Source: Paraburkholderia elongata
GTDB taxonomy: Bacteria; Pseudomonadota; Gammaproteobacteria; Burkholderiales; Burkholderiaceae
Direction of reading: 5' to 3'
Assembly (NCBI RefSeq): GCF_013177735.1
Contig: NZ_WOEZ01000126.1
Location: 1 to 64,000 of the forward strand
DNA: 64,000 nt
Below, in pieces: positions 44,041-53,030 of the stretch (position 1 is its first letter; each line of letters opens with the position of its first letter). The position numbers and the translations under genes are program-made. The notes below the pieces were generated by a model. The model saw only the letters and a program-made list of their open reading frames with translations, was not told the origin of the DNA and did not search any database.

Positions 44041-45165
44041 ATGGCTTCTGCCGATCCCCACCGCGTCATTGCCCGCCGCTCGGCCATTAGCCGCATGGTG
44101 CGCACGATCACGTCGCCGTACTACCGCTATCGCCACGCGAAGATGCTGCATAGCCTGCGCGTCGGCGTCGCGATGCTGGTGTCGATTCTCGCGACCACCG
44201 GTATCAACATTCCTCACGGCATCTGGTCGTCGGTGACCCTGCTGGTGGTGATCGGCGGCTTGCAACATCACGGCAATATCCGCAAGAAGGCCGCCGACCG
44301 GGCTGCGGGGACGCTGCTCGGCGCGTCGATTGGGCTCCTCTTGATCCTGCAGCAGAATCTGCTCGGCTCGCTGCCGCTCACCTATGTGCTGATGTCGATC
44401 GTCGCGGCGATCTGCGCATGGTTCGCGATCGGTTCGTCGGGATATATCGGTCTCTTGACGGCGATTACGATGTGCATCGTCGCGGGTCATGGCGACAATC
44501 TCATCGACGTCGGTCTATGGCGCACGCTGAACGTGCTGATCGGCATTGTGATCGCGCTGGCGTTTTCGTTCGCGTTGCCGCTGCACGCGACTTATTCGTG
44601 GCGTTATGGGCTCGCCGCCAATCTGCGCGAATGCGCGCGGATCTACACCCGTTTGCTGGAAGGGGAGACCATCAGCGAGGACGAACAGGTCAAACGCTTC
44701 CTCGCGATCAACAAGCGGCTGGTTCAGTTGCGCTCGCTGATGCCTTCGGTGGCGAAGGAGATCGATGTGCCGCAGGCCCGGCTCGAGGAGATCCAGCGGC
44801 TGCATCGCTCGGTGCTCAGTTCGCTGGAATTGCTGGCCACCGGCCCGCTGATGCGTGCCGATGCCGCGGCGCGCGCTGCGTATGCGCGGGAGTGCGGCGT
44901 CGAAGTGCATGCCGTGCGCGGCATTCTGCTGGCGATGGCGCGCGGCCTGCGCTTTGGCCGCGCGACGCACTTCGGCATTCCGGCCGCGTCGCCGCTCGCA
45001 CAGGCGCATAGCGACGCGGCGCTTGAATTGCCGCCCGACTTGCAAGGGCCGTATTGGCTCGGGCAGCGGCTAGCTGAACAGGTGGACCGGTTGCGCGCTT
45101 TGTTGCTGGAGACCGAGCCCAACTGGAACATCGAGCGGCATTCGCGCAACTTGCTGAAGGCATAA
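44041..45165 (+). CDS. FUSC family membrane protein (aromatic-acid-exporter-like)
   Basis: A 374-residue protein with six N-terminal helices and a cytosolic C-terminal half, as in FUSC/YccS-like transporters. The helices carry LRVGVAMLVSILATTGINIPHGIWSSVTLLVVIGG, RAAGTLLGASIGLLLIL and GLLTAITMCIVAGHGDNLIDVGLWRTLNVLIGIVIALAFSF, typical of the family. These proteins export aromatic acids or other organic anions. The start at 44041 agrees with helix layout; longer upstream frames run through the terminator. The C-terminal helical part has no recognisable domain. Confidence 0.87.
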   Translation: MASADPHRVIARRSAISRMVRTITSPYYRYRHAKMLHSLRVGVAMLVSILATTGINIPHGIWSSVTLLVVIGGLQHHGNIRKKAADRAAGTLLGASIGLLLILQQNLLGSLPLTYVLMSIVAAICAWFAIGSSGYIGLLTAITMCIVAGHGDNLIDVGLWRTLNVLIGIVIALAFSFALPLHATYSWRYGLAANLRECARIYTRLLEGETISEDEQVKRFLAINKRLVQLRSLMPSVAKEIDVPQARLEEIQRLHRSVLSSLELLATGPLMRADAAARAAYARECGVEVHAVRGILLAMARGLRFGRATHFGIPAASPLAQAHSDAALELPPDLQGPYWLGQRLAEQVDRLRALLLETEPNWNIERHSRNLLKA

Positions 45166-45167
45166 GG

Positions 45168-45188
45168 CGGCTGCGGCCACCGCAGCCG
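45168..45188. terminator. Hairpin between convergent FUSC and VOC genes
   Basis: A perfect 9-bp stem CGGCTGCGG/CCGCAGCCG with a 3-base loop, directly after the FUSC stop codon. There is no T-tract, so intrinsic termination is uncertain. Confidence 0.4.
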
Positions 45189-45234
45189 GGGCCGACCGAG
45201 GTAGCCCCAGCAGCGCTCGGTAAGCGTGAAGGCC

Positions 45235-45651
45235 TTACTCCTCCGGCACCGTCACCATCCAGCCGAGGCCGAAGCGGTCCACTACCATCCCGAAGCCTTT
45301 GCTCCAGAAGGTCGCTTGCCACGGCATCATGATCTTCCCGCCTTCCGCCAGTGCATTGAAGTATTTTTCGGCCGATGCCGCGTCGTCGGCCGTCAGCGAC
45401 AGACTGAAACCGTTCATCGGACCGGCATCGGGGTCGCAGTGGCCGTCGGACGCCATCCAGGTCGTCGAACCGGATTTGATGCTCGCGTGCATGATCTTCT
45501 CCTCCGTGCCAGGGCGCAGCTGGCCCTGCGCGTCAGGCGGCGCCTCCTTGAAGCGCATCTGGAATAACACTTCGGCGCCGATTGCTTCGCCGTAAAACTT
45601 CAGCGCTTCTTCGCAACGGCCGTTGAAGAAAACATAAGGCTGAACGTACAT
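45235..45651 (-). CDS. VOC family protein, PhnB-like
   Basis: A 138-residue glyoxalase-fold protein: YVFFNGRCEEALKFYGEAIGAEVLFQMRF starts it, followed by MHASIKSGSTTWMASDG, FSLSLTADDAASAEKYFNALAEGGKIMMP and FGMVVDRFGLGWMVTVPE. This is the PhnB/DUF1428-like 3-demethylubiquinone-type VOC subgroup common in proteobacteria; its reaction is unknown and metal ligands are not obvious. It is monocistronic and converges with the FUSC gene. Confidence 0.88.
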   Translation of the reverse strand: MYVQPYVFFNGRCEEALKFYGEAIGAEVLFQMRFKEAPPDAQGQLRPGTEEKIMHASIKSGSTTWMASDGHCDPDAGPMNGFSLSLTADDAASAEKYFNALAEGGKIMMPWQATFWSKGFGMVVDRFGLGWMVTVPEE

Positions 45652-45819
45652 GATCGTCTCCTGGAATGTGGGTCAGCGGCGCCGCGTTCCTTCGGTCGAC
45701 GGCCAGGAGGAGCGGGCGTGCAGACGATTGTAGTCGTCCGTTGTGGCAGCAATTGTGACTTTATGTTGGAAGCGCAGTTGGGCTTGACGTGGACCCAATA
45801 AAACGCCGCCAGAAACGGC

Positions 45820-45853
45820 ACGCGGCCCTGAACCGGAAGGCTCAGGGCCGCGT
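45820..45853 (-). terminator. Strong hairpin downstream of tal
   Basis: A perfect 12-bp stem ACGCGGCCCTGA/TCAGGGCCGCGT (45820-45831 with 45842-45853) with a 10-base loop. No clear T-tract is present on the minus side, but the stem is very stable and well placed 48 bases after the tal stop. Confidence 0.55.
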
Positions 45854-45901
45854 ATTTGGCCACATGTGCCACCGCTTACTTATAAGCGGCGCAGGCGAAG
45901 C

Positions 45902-46855
45902 TTAACGCAGCGCTTCGATCAGCTTTTCCAGCTTGACGGCGTCCGCCGCGAACGCGCGGATGCCTTCAGCGAGCTTTTCGGTCGCCATGGCTTCGTCGTT
46001 GACGAGGAAACGGAACGACGATTCGTCGACCGGCACGCGTTCGATGTCCGCACCCGAGCCGAGCTCAGGCGACAGCTTGCGCTCGACCTTTTCAGTGCTC
46101 TCCTGCAGCTTTTGCAGCAGATCCGGGCTGATGGTCAGCAGATCGCAACCGGCCAGTTCCAGAATCTGGCCCGGGGTGCGGAAGCTCGCGCCCATCACCT
46201 CGGTCTTGTAACCGAACTTCTTGTAGTACGCGTAAATGCGGCGCACCGATTTGACGCCCGGATCGTTGGCGCCGCCGTCTTTCGCTTCGTCCCATGCGCT
46301 GCCGGCGTTCTTCTTGTACCAGTCGTAAATGCGGCCGACGAACGGCGAGATCAGTTGCGCACCCGCTTCGGCACAGGCGGCGGCCTGCGCGAGCGAGAAC
46401 AGCAGCGTCATATTGCAGTGGATGCCTTCCTTTTGCAGCACTTCGGCGGCGCGGACGCCTTCCCACGTGGAGGCCAGCTTGATCAGCACGCGTTCGCGGC
46501 CGATGCCATGGTCTTTGTACAGGGCGATCAGCTCACGGCCCTTGGCGATCGACGCTTCGGTGTCGAACGACAGGCGCGCATCCACTTCGGTCGACACACG
46601 ACCCGGGATGATCTTGAGAATTTCGGTGCCGAATGCGATCAGCAACTGGTCGATGATCGCGCCGACCGGCTTCGACGCGTGGGCTTTCACGGTCTTTTCG
46701 AGCAGCGGCCGGTAGTCGTCTTTTTGCACGGCCTTCAGAATCAGCGACGGATTGGTGGTCGCGTCCTGCGGCTTGTACTGGGCAAGCTGCTGGAAGTCGC
46801 CGGTATCGGCCACGACGGTGGTGTATTGCTTGAGTTGATCGAGTGCGGTTGTCAT
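45902..46855 (-). CDS. tal: Transaldolase B
   Basis: This cytosolic enzyme moves a dihydroxyacetone unit from sedoheptulose-7-phosphate to glyceraldehyde-3-phosphate in the non-oxidative pentose phosphate pathway. The 317 residues match class I TalB (E. coli 317). Motifs are DATTNPSLILKA (about 31-42), GRVSTEVDARLSFD, and the Schiff-base lysine in VLIKLASTWEG (Lys126), followed by CNMTLLFSLAQA and SPFVGRIYDWYK. It stands alone; a strong hairpin follows. There is no neighbouring zwf or pgi, which are usual partners in some relatives. Confidence 0.97.
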   Translation of the reverse strand: MTTALDQLKQYTTVVADTGDFQQLAQYKPQDATTNPSLILKAVQKDDYRPLLEKTVKAHASKPVGAIIDQLLIAFGTEILKIIPGRVSTEVDARLSFDTEASIAKGRELIALYKDHGIGRERVLIKLASTWEGVRAAEVLQKEGIHCNMTLLFSLAQAAACAEAGAQLISPFVGRIYDWYKKNAGSAWDEAKDGGANDPGVKSVRRIYAYYKKFGYKTEVMGASFRTPGQILELAGCDLLTISPDLLQKLQESTEKVERKLSPELGSGADIERVPVDESSFRFLVNDEAMATEKLAEGIRAFAADAVKLEKLIEALR

Positions 46856-47015
46856 GTTCGAGCCTTCATGGCGCGCGTGCGCCGTGGTTCAGGAGAAATG
46901 AGGTCGCCACCGGACGGAAAAAACAAAACAGTGCCGGCGGCCGCGGGTCACGCTGCAGCGTCCGCCCGCCATGTTGCCGGGAAACGCTGCCGGATGCTTC
47001 TATTCTATGGCGGAT

Positions 47016-48236
47016 TCAGGCGCGCCGGGCGTTCAGCACCAGTTGCGTCAGCACGCCCGCCACCAGCCCCCAGAACGCCGAGCCGATCGACAGCAGCGTG
47101 AGGCCCGAGGCCGTCACCATGAACGTCACCAGCGCCGCCTCGCGCTGCTTCGTGTCCTGCATCGCGTTGGCGAGGCCGCTCATGATCGAGCCGAACAGCG
47201 CCAGCGCCGCGACGGAGACCACCAGCGCCTTCGGCAAGGCGGCGAACAGCGCGGCAATGGTCGCGCCGAAAATCCCGGCGATCAGATAGAAAATGCCGCA
47301 CCAGACTGCTGCGGTGTAACGCTTGTTGCGGTTTTCGTGCGCTTCGGGGCCGGTACAGATCGCCGCCGTAATGGCCGCAAGATTGATACCGTGCGAGCCG
47401 AACGGCGCGAGCAGCAGCGAGGCGATGCCCGTTGTCGAAATCAGCGGCGCGGAAGGCGTGGTGTAGCCGTCCGCGCGCAGCACGGCGATCCCCGGCACGT
47501 TCTGCGACGCCATCGCGACGACGAATAGTGGAATGCCGATGCTGATGCTCGCCGCGACCGAAAACACCGGCATCGTGAACACCGGATGGGCGAGCGCGAC
47601 GTGAAAGCGGCTGAAGTCGAGCAGCCCGAGCCCACCGGCGGCAGCCGTGCCGACGATCAGCGTCGTCACGATCGCATAGCGCGGCGCGAGGCGTTTGACG
47701 ACCAGATAGGTGAAGAACATCGTCAGCACGAGCGCGGTCTGGAACTGCGCAGCGCGGAAAATCTCGATGCCGATCTCGAACAGAATGCCCGCCAGCAAAG
47801 CCGAGGCGATGCCTGCCGGGATTTTCTTCATCAGCGTATCGAACCAGCCGGTCAGGCCGACCACCGTCAGCAACACCGCGCAGACGATGAACGCGCCGAT
47901 CGCCTCAGGGTAGGCCACATGCGGCAGCGACGACACCAGCAGCGCCGCGCCGGGCGTCGACCATGCAATCACGATCGGCGCGCGAAAGCGCAGCGAGAGG
48001 CCGATCGTGCAGACGGCCATGCCGATCGACAGCGCCCAGATCCAGGACGAAATCTGCGCATCCGTGAGATGCGCGGCCTGGCCTGCCTGGAACATCAGCA
48101 CGAGCGAGCTGGTATAGCCCGTCATCATCGCGACGAAGCCGGCGACGAGGGCGGACAACGACGTATCGGCAAACGGTCTGAGCCGCCCGGCGTGTGCGTC
48201 GGCAGAAGACAAATCGGGCGATGAAGACGGATTCAT
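47016..48236 (-). CDS. benE: BenE family benzoate/proton symporter-like transporter
   Basis: A 406-residue, about 12-helix inner-membrane protein with the BenE family pattern: SALVAGFVAMMTGYTSSLVLMFQAGQAAHLT, WSTPGAALLVSS, VAMASQNVPGIAVLRADGY and SAPLISTTGIASLLLAPFGSHGINLAAITAAICTGPEAHEN. BenE imports benzoate with protons in Acinetobacter, though several relatives of this type are not proven. No ben or cat genes are nearby. It lies 40 bases after the VWA gene on the same strand, so it may be read together with moxR-VWA. Confidence 0.9.
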   Translation of the reverse strand: MNPSSSPDLSSADAHAGRLRPFADTSLSALVAGFVAMMTGYTSSLVLMFQAGQAAHLTDAQISSWIWALSIGMAVCTIGLSLRFRAPIVIAWSTPGAALLVSSLPHVAYPEAIGAFIVCAVLLTVVGLTGWFDTLMKKIPAGIASALLAGILFEIGIEIFRAAQFQTALVLTMFFTYLVVKRLAPRYAIVTTLIVGTAAAGGLGLLDFSRFHVALAHPVFTMPVFSVAASISIGIPLFVVAMASQNVPGIAVLRADGYTTPSAPLISTTGIASLLLAPFGSHGINLAAITAAICTGPEAHENRNKRYTAAVWCGIFYLIAGIFGATIAALFAALPKALVVSVAALALFGSIMSGLANAMQDTKQREAALVTFMVTASGLTLLSIGSAFWGLVAGVLTQLVLNARRA

Positions 48237-48276
48237 GCAGAAGCTTTCTTATAGTTGGAGTGAAAACGTGATCTGA

Positions 48277-49452
48277 TTATTTGCTCAACATGCGCATCGC
48301 CGTTTCGAGTCCGGCGAGGGTGAGCGGATACATGCGGTGGCCGAGCACTTCCCGGATCGCGCTGACCGACTGCCGGTACGCCCACAAACCTTCCGGCTCC
48401 GGATTGAGCCATGCGTAGTGCGGGAAATGATCGGCGAGGCGGCGCAGCCACACGGCGCCGGCTTCGGCGTTGTTGTATTCGACCGAGCCGCCCGGCTGCA
48501 GCACTTCATAGGGGCTCATGGTCGCGTCGCCGACGAAGATCAGCTTGTAGTCGGGCGTGAACTTGTGCAGCAGGTCCCACGTCGGCATGCGCTCGGCGTG
48601 ACGTCGGCGATTGTTTTTCCACAGGAAGTCGTACACACAGTTGTGGAAGTAATAGAACTCGAGATGCTTGAATTCGGCCTTGGCGGCGGAAAAGAGCTCT
48701 TCGGTGCGTTTGATGTGATCGTCCATCGAGCCGCCCACGTCGAGCAGCATCAACACTTTCACCTTGTTGTGCCGCTCCGGCACCATCTTCAGGTCGAGCC
48801 AGCCGGCGTTTGCCGCGGTGCTGCGGATCGTGTCGGGCAGATCGAGCTCTTCGGCGGCGCCTTCGCGGGCGAAACGGCGCAGGCGGCGCAGCGCGATCTT
48901 GATGTTGCGCGTGCCGATTTCGACCTGATCGTCGTAGTCGCGATAGGCGCGCGCTTCCCACACCTTCACCGCCGTGCGATTGCCCGCCGCGTCGCCGCCG
49001 ATGCGTACGCCCTCAGGGTTATAGCCGCCGTTGCCGAACGGCGAGGTGCCGCCCGTGCCGATCCATTTGTTGCCGCCTTCGTGGCGCTCTTTCTGTTCGT
49101 CGAACAGCTCCTTCAGGCGCTCCATCAGCTTGTCGAGGCCGCCCATCGCTTCAATCTGCGCTTTTTCTTCGGGCGACAGATCGCGTTGCAGCTTCTTCTT
49201 GAGCCAGTCGAGCGGGACGTCGAAGGCGAGTTCCGAGGCTTGCGCGACGCCCTTGAAATACGCGCCGAACGCCTGGTCGAACTTGTCGAAATACTGCTCG
49301 TCCTTGACCAGCGTGATGCGCGCGAGATAGTAGAACTCGTCGAGCGACGGCGCGATCACATTGGCTTTCAGCGCCTCGAGCAGCGTCAGGTATTCCTTTA
49401 CCGACACCGGCAGTTTGGCGGCGCGCAGCGAGTAGAAGAAGTCGATCAGCAT
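48277..49452 (-). CDS. VWA (CoxE-like) domain protein
   Basis: A 391-residue cytosolic protein with a C-terminal von Willebrand A domain: VKVLMLLDVGGSMDDHI (about 243-259) carries the metal-ion-dependent adhesion site DxGxS, followed by FYYFHNCVYDFLW and LIFVGDATMSPYE. The N-terminal half is helical and charged, with the LDKLMERLKELFDEQKERHEGG stretch. These proteins work with an AAA+ MoxR ATPase as a chaperone pair that inserts metal or remodels an enzyme complex; the moxR gene is immediately upstream, 64 bases away on the same strand. The client is unknown. Confidence 0.9.
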   Translation of the reverse strand: MLIDFFYSLRAAKLPVSVKEYLTLLEALKANVIAPSLDEFYYLARITLVKDEQYFDKFDQAFGAYFKGVAQASELAFDVPLDWLKKKLQRDLSPEEKAQIEAMGGLDKLMERLKELFDEQKERHEGGNKWIGTGGTSPFGNGGYNPEGVRIGGDAAGNRTAVKVWEARAYRDYDDQVEIGTRNIKIALRRLRRFAREGAAEELDLPDTIRSTAANAGWLDLKMVPERHNKVKVLMLLDVGGSMDDHIKRTEELFSAAKAEFKHLEFYYFHNCVYDFLWKNNRRRHAERMPTWDLLHKFTPDYKLIFVGDATMSPYEVLQPGGSVEYNNAEAGAVWLRRLADHFPHYAWLNPEPEGLWAYRQSVSAIREVLGHRMYPLTLAGLETAMRMLSK

Positions 49453-49516
49453 GCTGTGTCCTCGGCGGCGGCAGGTAGGCGGTGCGCCGCGCTCATCAAC
49501 GGGTGTTCGCGGTCAA

Positions 49517-50359
49517 TCAACGGTTGTTGCGGTTCATGAAGATCAGCCGCTCGAACAGGCTCACGTCCTGTTCGTTCTTCAGGAGCGCGCCGTGCAGCGG
49601 CGGGATGATCTGCTTCTGGTCGGACGAGCGCAGCGCTTCGGGCGGAATGTCTTCGGCGAGCAGCAGCTTCAGCCAGTCGAGCAGTTCCGACGTGGACGGT
49701 TTCTTCTTCAGACCGGCGACGTTACGCAACTCGAAGAAGCTCTGCATGGCCGAGGCGAGCAGTTCCTTCTTGATGCCGGGGTAGTGCACCTCGACGATCT
49801 GCTGCATCGTCACCGGGTCGGGGAACTTGATGTAGTGGAAAAAGCAGCGGCGCAGGAACGCGTCGGGCAGTTCTTTCTCGTTGTTCGACGTGATGATCAC
49901 GAGCGGGCGCTCTTTGGCGCGGATCAGCTCGTGGGTCTCGTACACGTAGAACTCCATGCGGTCGAGTTCGCGCAGCAGGTCGTTCGGGAATTCGATGTCG
50001 GCCTTGTCGATCTCGTCGATCAGGAGCACTGTTTGCTCCTCCGACTCGAACGCCTGCCACAACACGCCCTTGACGATGTAGTTGCGGATGTCCTTGACGC
50101 GTTCGTCGCCGAGCTGGGAATCGCGCAGGCGCGACACCGCGTCGTACTCGTACAGGCCTTGCTGGGCCTTGGTGGTGGACTTGATATGCCACTGCAATAG
50201 CGGCATGCCGAGCGCGGCGGCGACCTCTTCGGCGAGCATCGTTTTGCCGGTGCCGGGTTCGCCCTTGATCAGCAACGGGCGCTTCAGCGTCATCGCGGCG
50301 TTGACCGCGAGCTTGAGGTCGTCGGTGGCGACGTACTGCGATGAGCCTTCAAAACGCAT
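49517..50359 (-). CDS. MoxR family AAA+ ATPase
   Basis: A 280-residue ATPase. Walker A GEPGTGKT (33-40), Walker B VLLIDEID (111-118), sensor-1 (VIITSNNEKELPDAFLRRC) and the arginine-finger region are intact. The C-terminal lid carries SELLDWLKLLL. MoxR proteins assist assembly of enzyme complexes, always with a VWA partner, and that partner follows directly. It is the first gene of the probable moxR-VWA(-benE) operon. Which complex it serves cannot be told here. Confidence 0.92.
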   Translation of the reverse strand: MRFEGSSQYVATDDLKLAVNAAMTLKRPLLIKGEPGTGKTMLAEEVAAALGMPLLQWHIKSTTKAQQGLYEYDAVSRLRDSQLGDERVKDIRNYIVKGVLWQAFESEEQTVLLIDEIDKADIEFPNDLLRELDRMEFYVYETHELIRAKERPLVIITSNNEKELPDAFLRRCFFHYIKFPDPVTMQQIVEVHYPGIKKELLASAMQSFFELRNVAGLKKKPSTSELLDWLKLLLAEDIPPEALRSSDQKQIIPPLHGALLKNEQDVSLFERLIFMNRNNR

Positions 50360-50785
50360 GGCGAGATGCTCTTTTTTGGGAAAAAACCCAGTATAAGTCA
50401 GAAGGCCTGTTGCGCTGAAACGGGCTCGCGTATGGTTTCACCCGCGGTGTCGGACGCCGAAGCGAGTCCCCATGCGGGGCTCGCGAGCGGCCCGTACTCG
50501 CCCGGCGTGCCCGGTGGGCGGGCGCGCCGGGTGTTGCGGGCTGGGCGGGCGGATCCCGGTGGTCGGTGTAGAGTCACGCGGAACTGGCGCGGCGGGGCAG
50601 AAATGGCGCTAGCCGTGGTTTTGCGGCGGCCGGATGCGCCGCTGGCCCCGCGCGGTGGACGTTCGGCGCGGCGTCGCGGTACAATTAGCCCGATTTTTTT
50701 GGCCTGCGTGGCTACCCTATAAGAATAACGGCGCGGGCCGTTGCCTTTTTGGGCGCCCGTTTCCCCTCAAGCCAGGTTACATGCT
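50360..50785 (+). other. Intergenic region with weak promoter-like sequence before the cytochrome c pair
   Basis: No gene is supported. A T-rich run (50692-50700) and TATAAG (50718-50723) could be part of a promoter for the cytochromes, but the -35 box is unconvincing. The divergent moxR promoter should also lie here. Confidence 0.25.
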
Positions 50786-51154
50786 ATGAATAAATTCGTC
50801 GGCAAACACGTCGTGATCGCAGCGCTGTCGGTGCTCGCGGGCTATGCGGCCAGTGCGCAGGCAGCGGATGTCGTCGGCAACGCGAAGGCGGGCCAAGGCA
50901 AGGTCGCGATGTGTATTGGCTGCCACGGCATCCCTGAATACCGCACGGCTTACCCTGAGGTCTACCGCGTGCCCATGCTCGGCGGCCAGAATCAGGCGTA
51001 CCTCGAGAACGCCATGCACGGCTACAAGAAGGGCGACCGCCACTTCGAAACGATGCGCGCGATCACCACGTCGCTGTCGGATCAGGACATCGCCGACATC
51101 GCTGCCTACTACGCGGCGCAAAATTCCTCTTCGAAGAACAATCCCGACAAGTGA
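50786..51154 (+). CDS. Periplasmic monohaem cytochrome c (c4/c553-like)
   Basis: A 122-residue exported class I cytochrome. The signal peptide ends in AQAADVV. The haem motif is CIGCH (about residues 43-47 of the precursor); the distal region MRAITTSLSDQDIADIAAYYAAQ has the Met ligand and a final helix as in cytochrome c4 halves. Tandem with a second monohaem cytochrome 59 bases later, the two together match the layout of a split diheme c4. Precise partner oxidase is not known. Confidence 0.92.
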   Translation: MNKFVGKHVVIAALSVLAGYAASAQAADVVGNAKAGQGKVAMCIGCHGIPEYRTAYPEVYRVPMLGGQNQAYLENAMHGYKKGDRHFETMRAITTSLSDQDIADIAAYYAAQNSSSKNNPDK

Positions 51155-51213
51155 TCGGCTGCGGTCATCCGTCCGGTCACTCGGCTATTTATATTCGCGG
51201 GATAGGAGAATTC

Positions 51214-51597
51214 ATGAATAAGCCCCAACAGGCACTCCACACGGTGTTCAAGGCTGCATGCGCGTCGGCGGCAGTCATCGGTCTGGTTGCAGCGAACGTC
51301 GCGCACGCCGCTGACGCCGGCAACGGCAAGGTGCTGGCGGACAGCCACAACTGCGCGGCTTGCCACGGCGTCAACCTGAACAAGCCGGTGAGCCCGGAAT
51401 ATCCGAAGCTCGCCGGTCAGCACTCCGACTATGTCTACTGGGCGCTGCGCCAGTACCAGATGGGCAATGGCAACCCGCACCTCGGTCGCAACAATGCGAT
51501 CATGCAGGCGCAGGTGCAGAGCCTGTCGCAAAGCGACATGAAGGACATCGCGGCCTACGTCGAATCGCTGAACGGCGATCTGGTGCAGAAGAAGTAA
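51214..51597 (+). CDS. Periplasmic monohaem cytochrome c, tandem with the preceding one
   Basis: A 127-residue exported cytochrome with a Sec signal (ANVAHAADA), haem motif CAACH and a distal Met helix MQAQVQSLSQSDMKDIAAYVESL. AGGAG lies 6 bases before the ATG. It resembles the preceding gene in length and C-terminal helix but differs in sequence, consistent with an old duplication. A strong terminator follows. Together they may pass electrons to a terminal oxidase (inference). Confidence 0.92.
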   Translation: MNKPQQALHTVFKAACASAAVIGLVAANVAHAADAGNGKVLADSHNCAACHGVNLNKPVSPEYPKLAGQHSDYVYWALRQYQMGNGNPHLGRNNAIMQAQVQSLSQSDMKDIAAYVESLNGDLVQKK

Positions 51598-51634
51598 CAG
51601 CGTCGCGCTGTTTTTGCGTTGCTTGCAGATTGAA

Positions 51635-51666
51635 CAACACCCCGCTTCGGCGGGGTGTTGTGCTTT
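51635..51666 (+). terminator. Terminator of the cytochrome c pair
   Basis: A perfect 11-bp stem CAACACCCCGC/GCGGGGTGTTG (51635-51645 with 51650-51660), UUCG-type loop and a trailing T-run. Confidence 0.85.
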
Positions 51667-51798
51667 AGGCGCCGTGATTCGCGCGGTGTGGCGGATGGAT
51701 GGTGCGGCGGCTCGCGGCTCGAACCTCGGGCGCGTTCGCGGCGGGGCGTTTGGCGCCCTTAAATCCCTTGATCTCTTTGAATTGCTTTGAGTAATCGC

Positions 51799-52233
51799 TC
51801 AGTCGCGCGTGGCGCGCTGCTCGATACGCTGCAAGTAGGCATCCGTGTCTGGCGGGGTGCCGGTGCGCTGCGCTTCCCAGATGGTTTCGCCGAGGCAGTC
51901 CATGATCGCGTGCTGCGCCTCGTGGGTCGAGCCGAGACGGGCGGCGAGCCGCTCGTGCGCCGCGCGGATGCCCGGCGGCTGGTCGATCGACAACTGTTCG
52001 GTGATCGCCAGATGCATCGACAGATGCAGGAACGGGTTGGTCTGGCCGCGTTCGGGCGAGTAGTCCTGCGCCTGGGCGGCTTCCATGTTGGTTAGATCGG
52101 CGTGATATTCCGGATGCTCGACGATCCAGTCGGCAGCGATCGCTTCGAGCGGCGTCAGAATCTCGCCGTGACGCTGTTTGCGCCAGGTGTCGGTAAAAAA
52201 TTGACGGACTTCGTCGCGGCTGGGATTAAACAT
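51799..52233 (-). CDS. DUF1841 family protein
   Basis: A 144-residue soluble protein typical of beta-proteobacteria: MFNPSRDEVRQFFTDTWRKQRHGEILTPLEAIAADWIVEHPEYH is the DUF1841 start, then TNPFLHLSMHLAITEQLSIDQPPGI and the C-terminal helical HAIMDCLGETIWEAQRTG. His and Glu positions could bind metal, but no function is established. It lies next to nth and rsxB on the same strand, separated from nth by 132 bases. Confidence 0.92.
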   Translation of the reverse strand: MFNPSRDEVRQFFTDTWRKQRHGEILTPLEAIAADWIVEHPEYHADLTNMEAAQAQDYSPERGQTNPFLHLSMHLAITEQLSIDQPPGIRAAHERLAARLGSTHEAQHAIMDCLGETIWEAQRTGTPPDTDAYLQRIEQRATRD

Positions 52234-52365
52234 CGTGGGAACAGTGCGGTTAGTGTGGGGCTGAGTGCGGGGCTTGGCGTGGGGCGTAGTGCGGCGCGCT
52301 TCAGGCTTACGTGCAGGGCGTCATTTTACGCCGGGGTAACGTAGCTTGCTGGCGGCGCGGCGCCC

Positions 52366-53010
52366 TCAAAGATCCGGCGGCGGCGTTTTGGGCCGGAATT
52401 CGCACAGTGGCTCGATCACGCAATGCCAGCATTCCGGCCGGCGCGCTTTGCATACGTAGCGGCCGTGCAGAATCAGCCAGTGGTGGGCATCCTGCTTGAA
52501 CTCGGCGGGCGTGAATTTCTCCAGCGCCGCCTCGACCGCGCGCACGTCTTTGCCGGGCGCGAGCCCAGTTCGATTCGCAACCCGAAAGATGTGCGTATCG
52601 ACGGCGATGGTCGGATGGCCGAACGCGGTGTTCAGGATCACGTTCGCCGTTTTACGGCCGACCCCCGGCAAGCTTTCGAGCGCTTCACGATCCTCAGGCA
52701 CTTCGCCGCCGTACTGGTCGAGCAGAATGCGGCAGGTTGCGATCACATTCTTCGCCTTGGTCCGATACAGGCCAATCGTCTTGATGTAGCCGGCAACCCC
52801 TTCTTCGCCGAGATCGAACACCTTCTGCGGCGTGTTCGCGAGCGGGAACATCTTGCGCATCGCCTTGTTCACCGACACGTCGGTGGCCTGCGCCGACAGC
52901 AGCACGGCAATCAGCAGTTCGAACGGTGTGGTGTACTCGAGCTCGGTCGTGGGATGCGGGTTGAGACTCTGAAGCGTCTCGTAGATGGCGCGGCGTTTGT
53001 TCGCGTTCAT
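52366..53010 (-). CDS. nth: Endonuclease III
   Basis: This 214-residue DNA glycosylase/AP lyase removes oxidised pyrimidines. The helix-hairpin-helix LPGVGRKTANVILNTAFG holds catalytic Lys120, and Asp138 follows in AVDTHIFRV. The [4Fe-4S] cluster cysteines Cys187, Cys194, Cys197 and Cys203 (C-x6-C-x2-C-x5-C) are complete, at exactly the spacing of E. coli Nth. It follows the rsxB gene by 20 bases, so both are likely one operon; the pairing with an electron-transfer ferredoxin is a repeated feature of this group. Confidence 0.97.
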   Translation of the reverse strand: MNANKRRAIYETLQSLNPHPTTELEYTTPFELLIAVLLSAQATDVSVNKAMRKMFPLANTPQKVFDLGEEGVAGYIKTIGLYRTKAKNVIATCRILLDQYGGEVPEDREALESLPGVGRKTANVILNTAFGHPTIAVDTHIFRVANRTGLAPGKDVRAVEAALEKFTPAEFKQDAHHWLILHGRYVCKARRPECWHCVIEPLCEFRPKTPPPDL

Positions 53011-53030
53011 GCGCAGCGTAGAGTTAAGGG

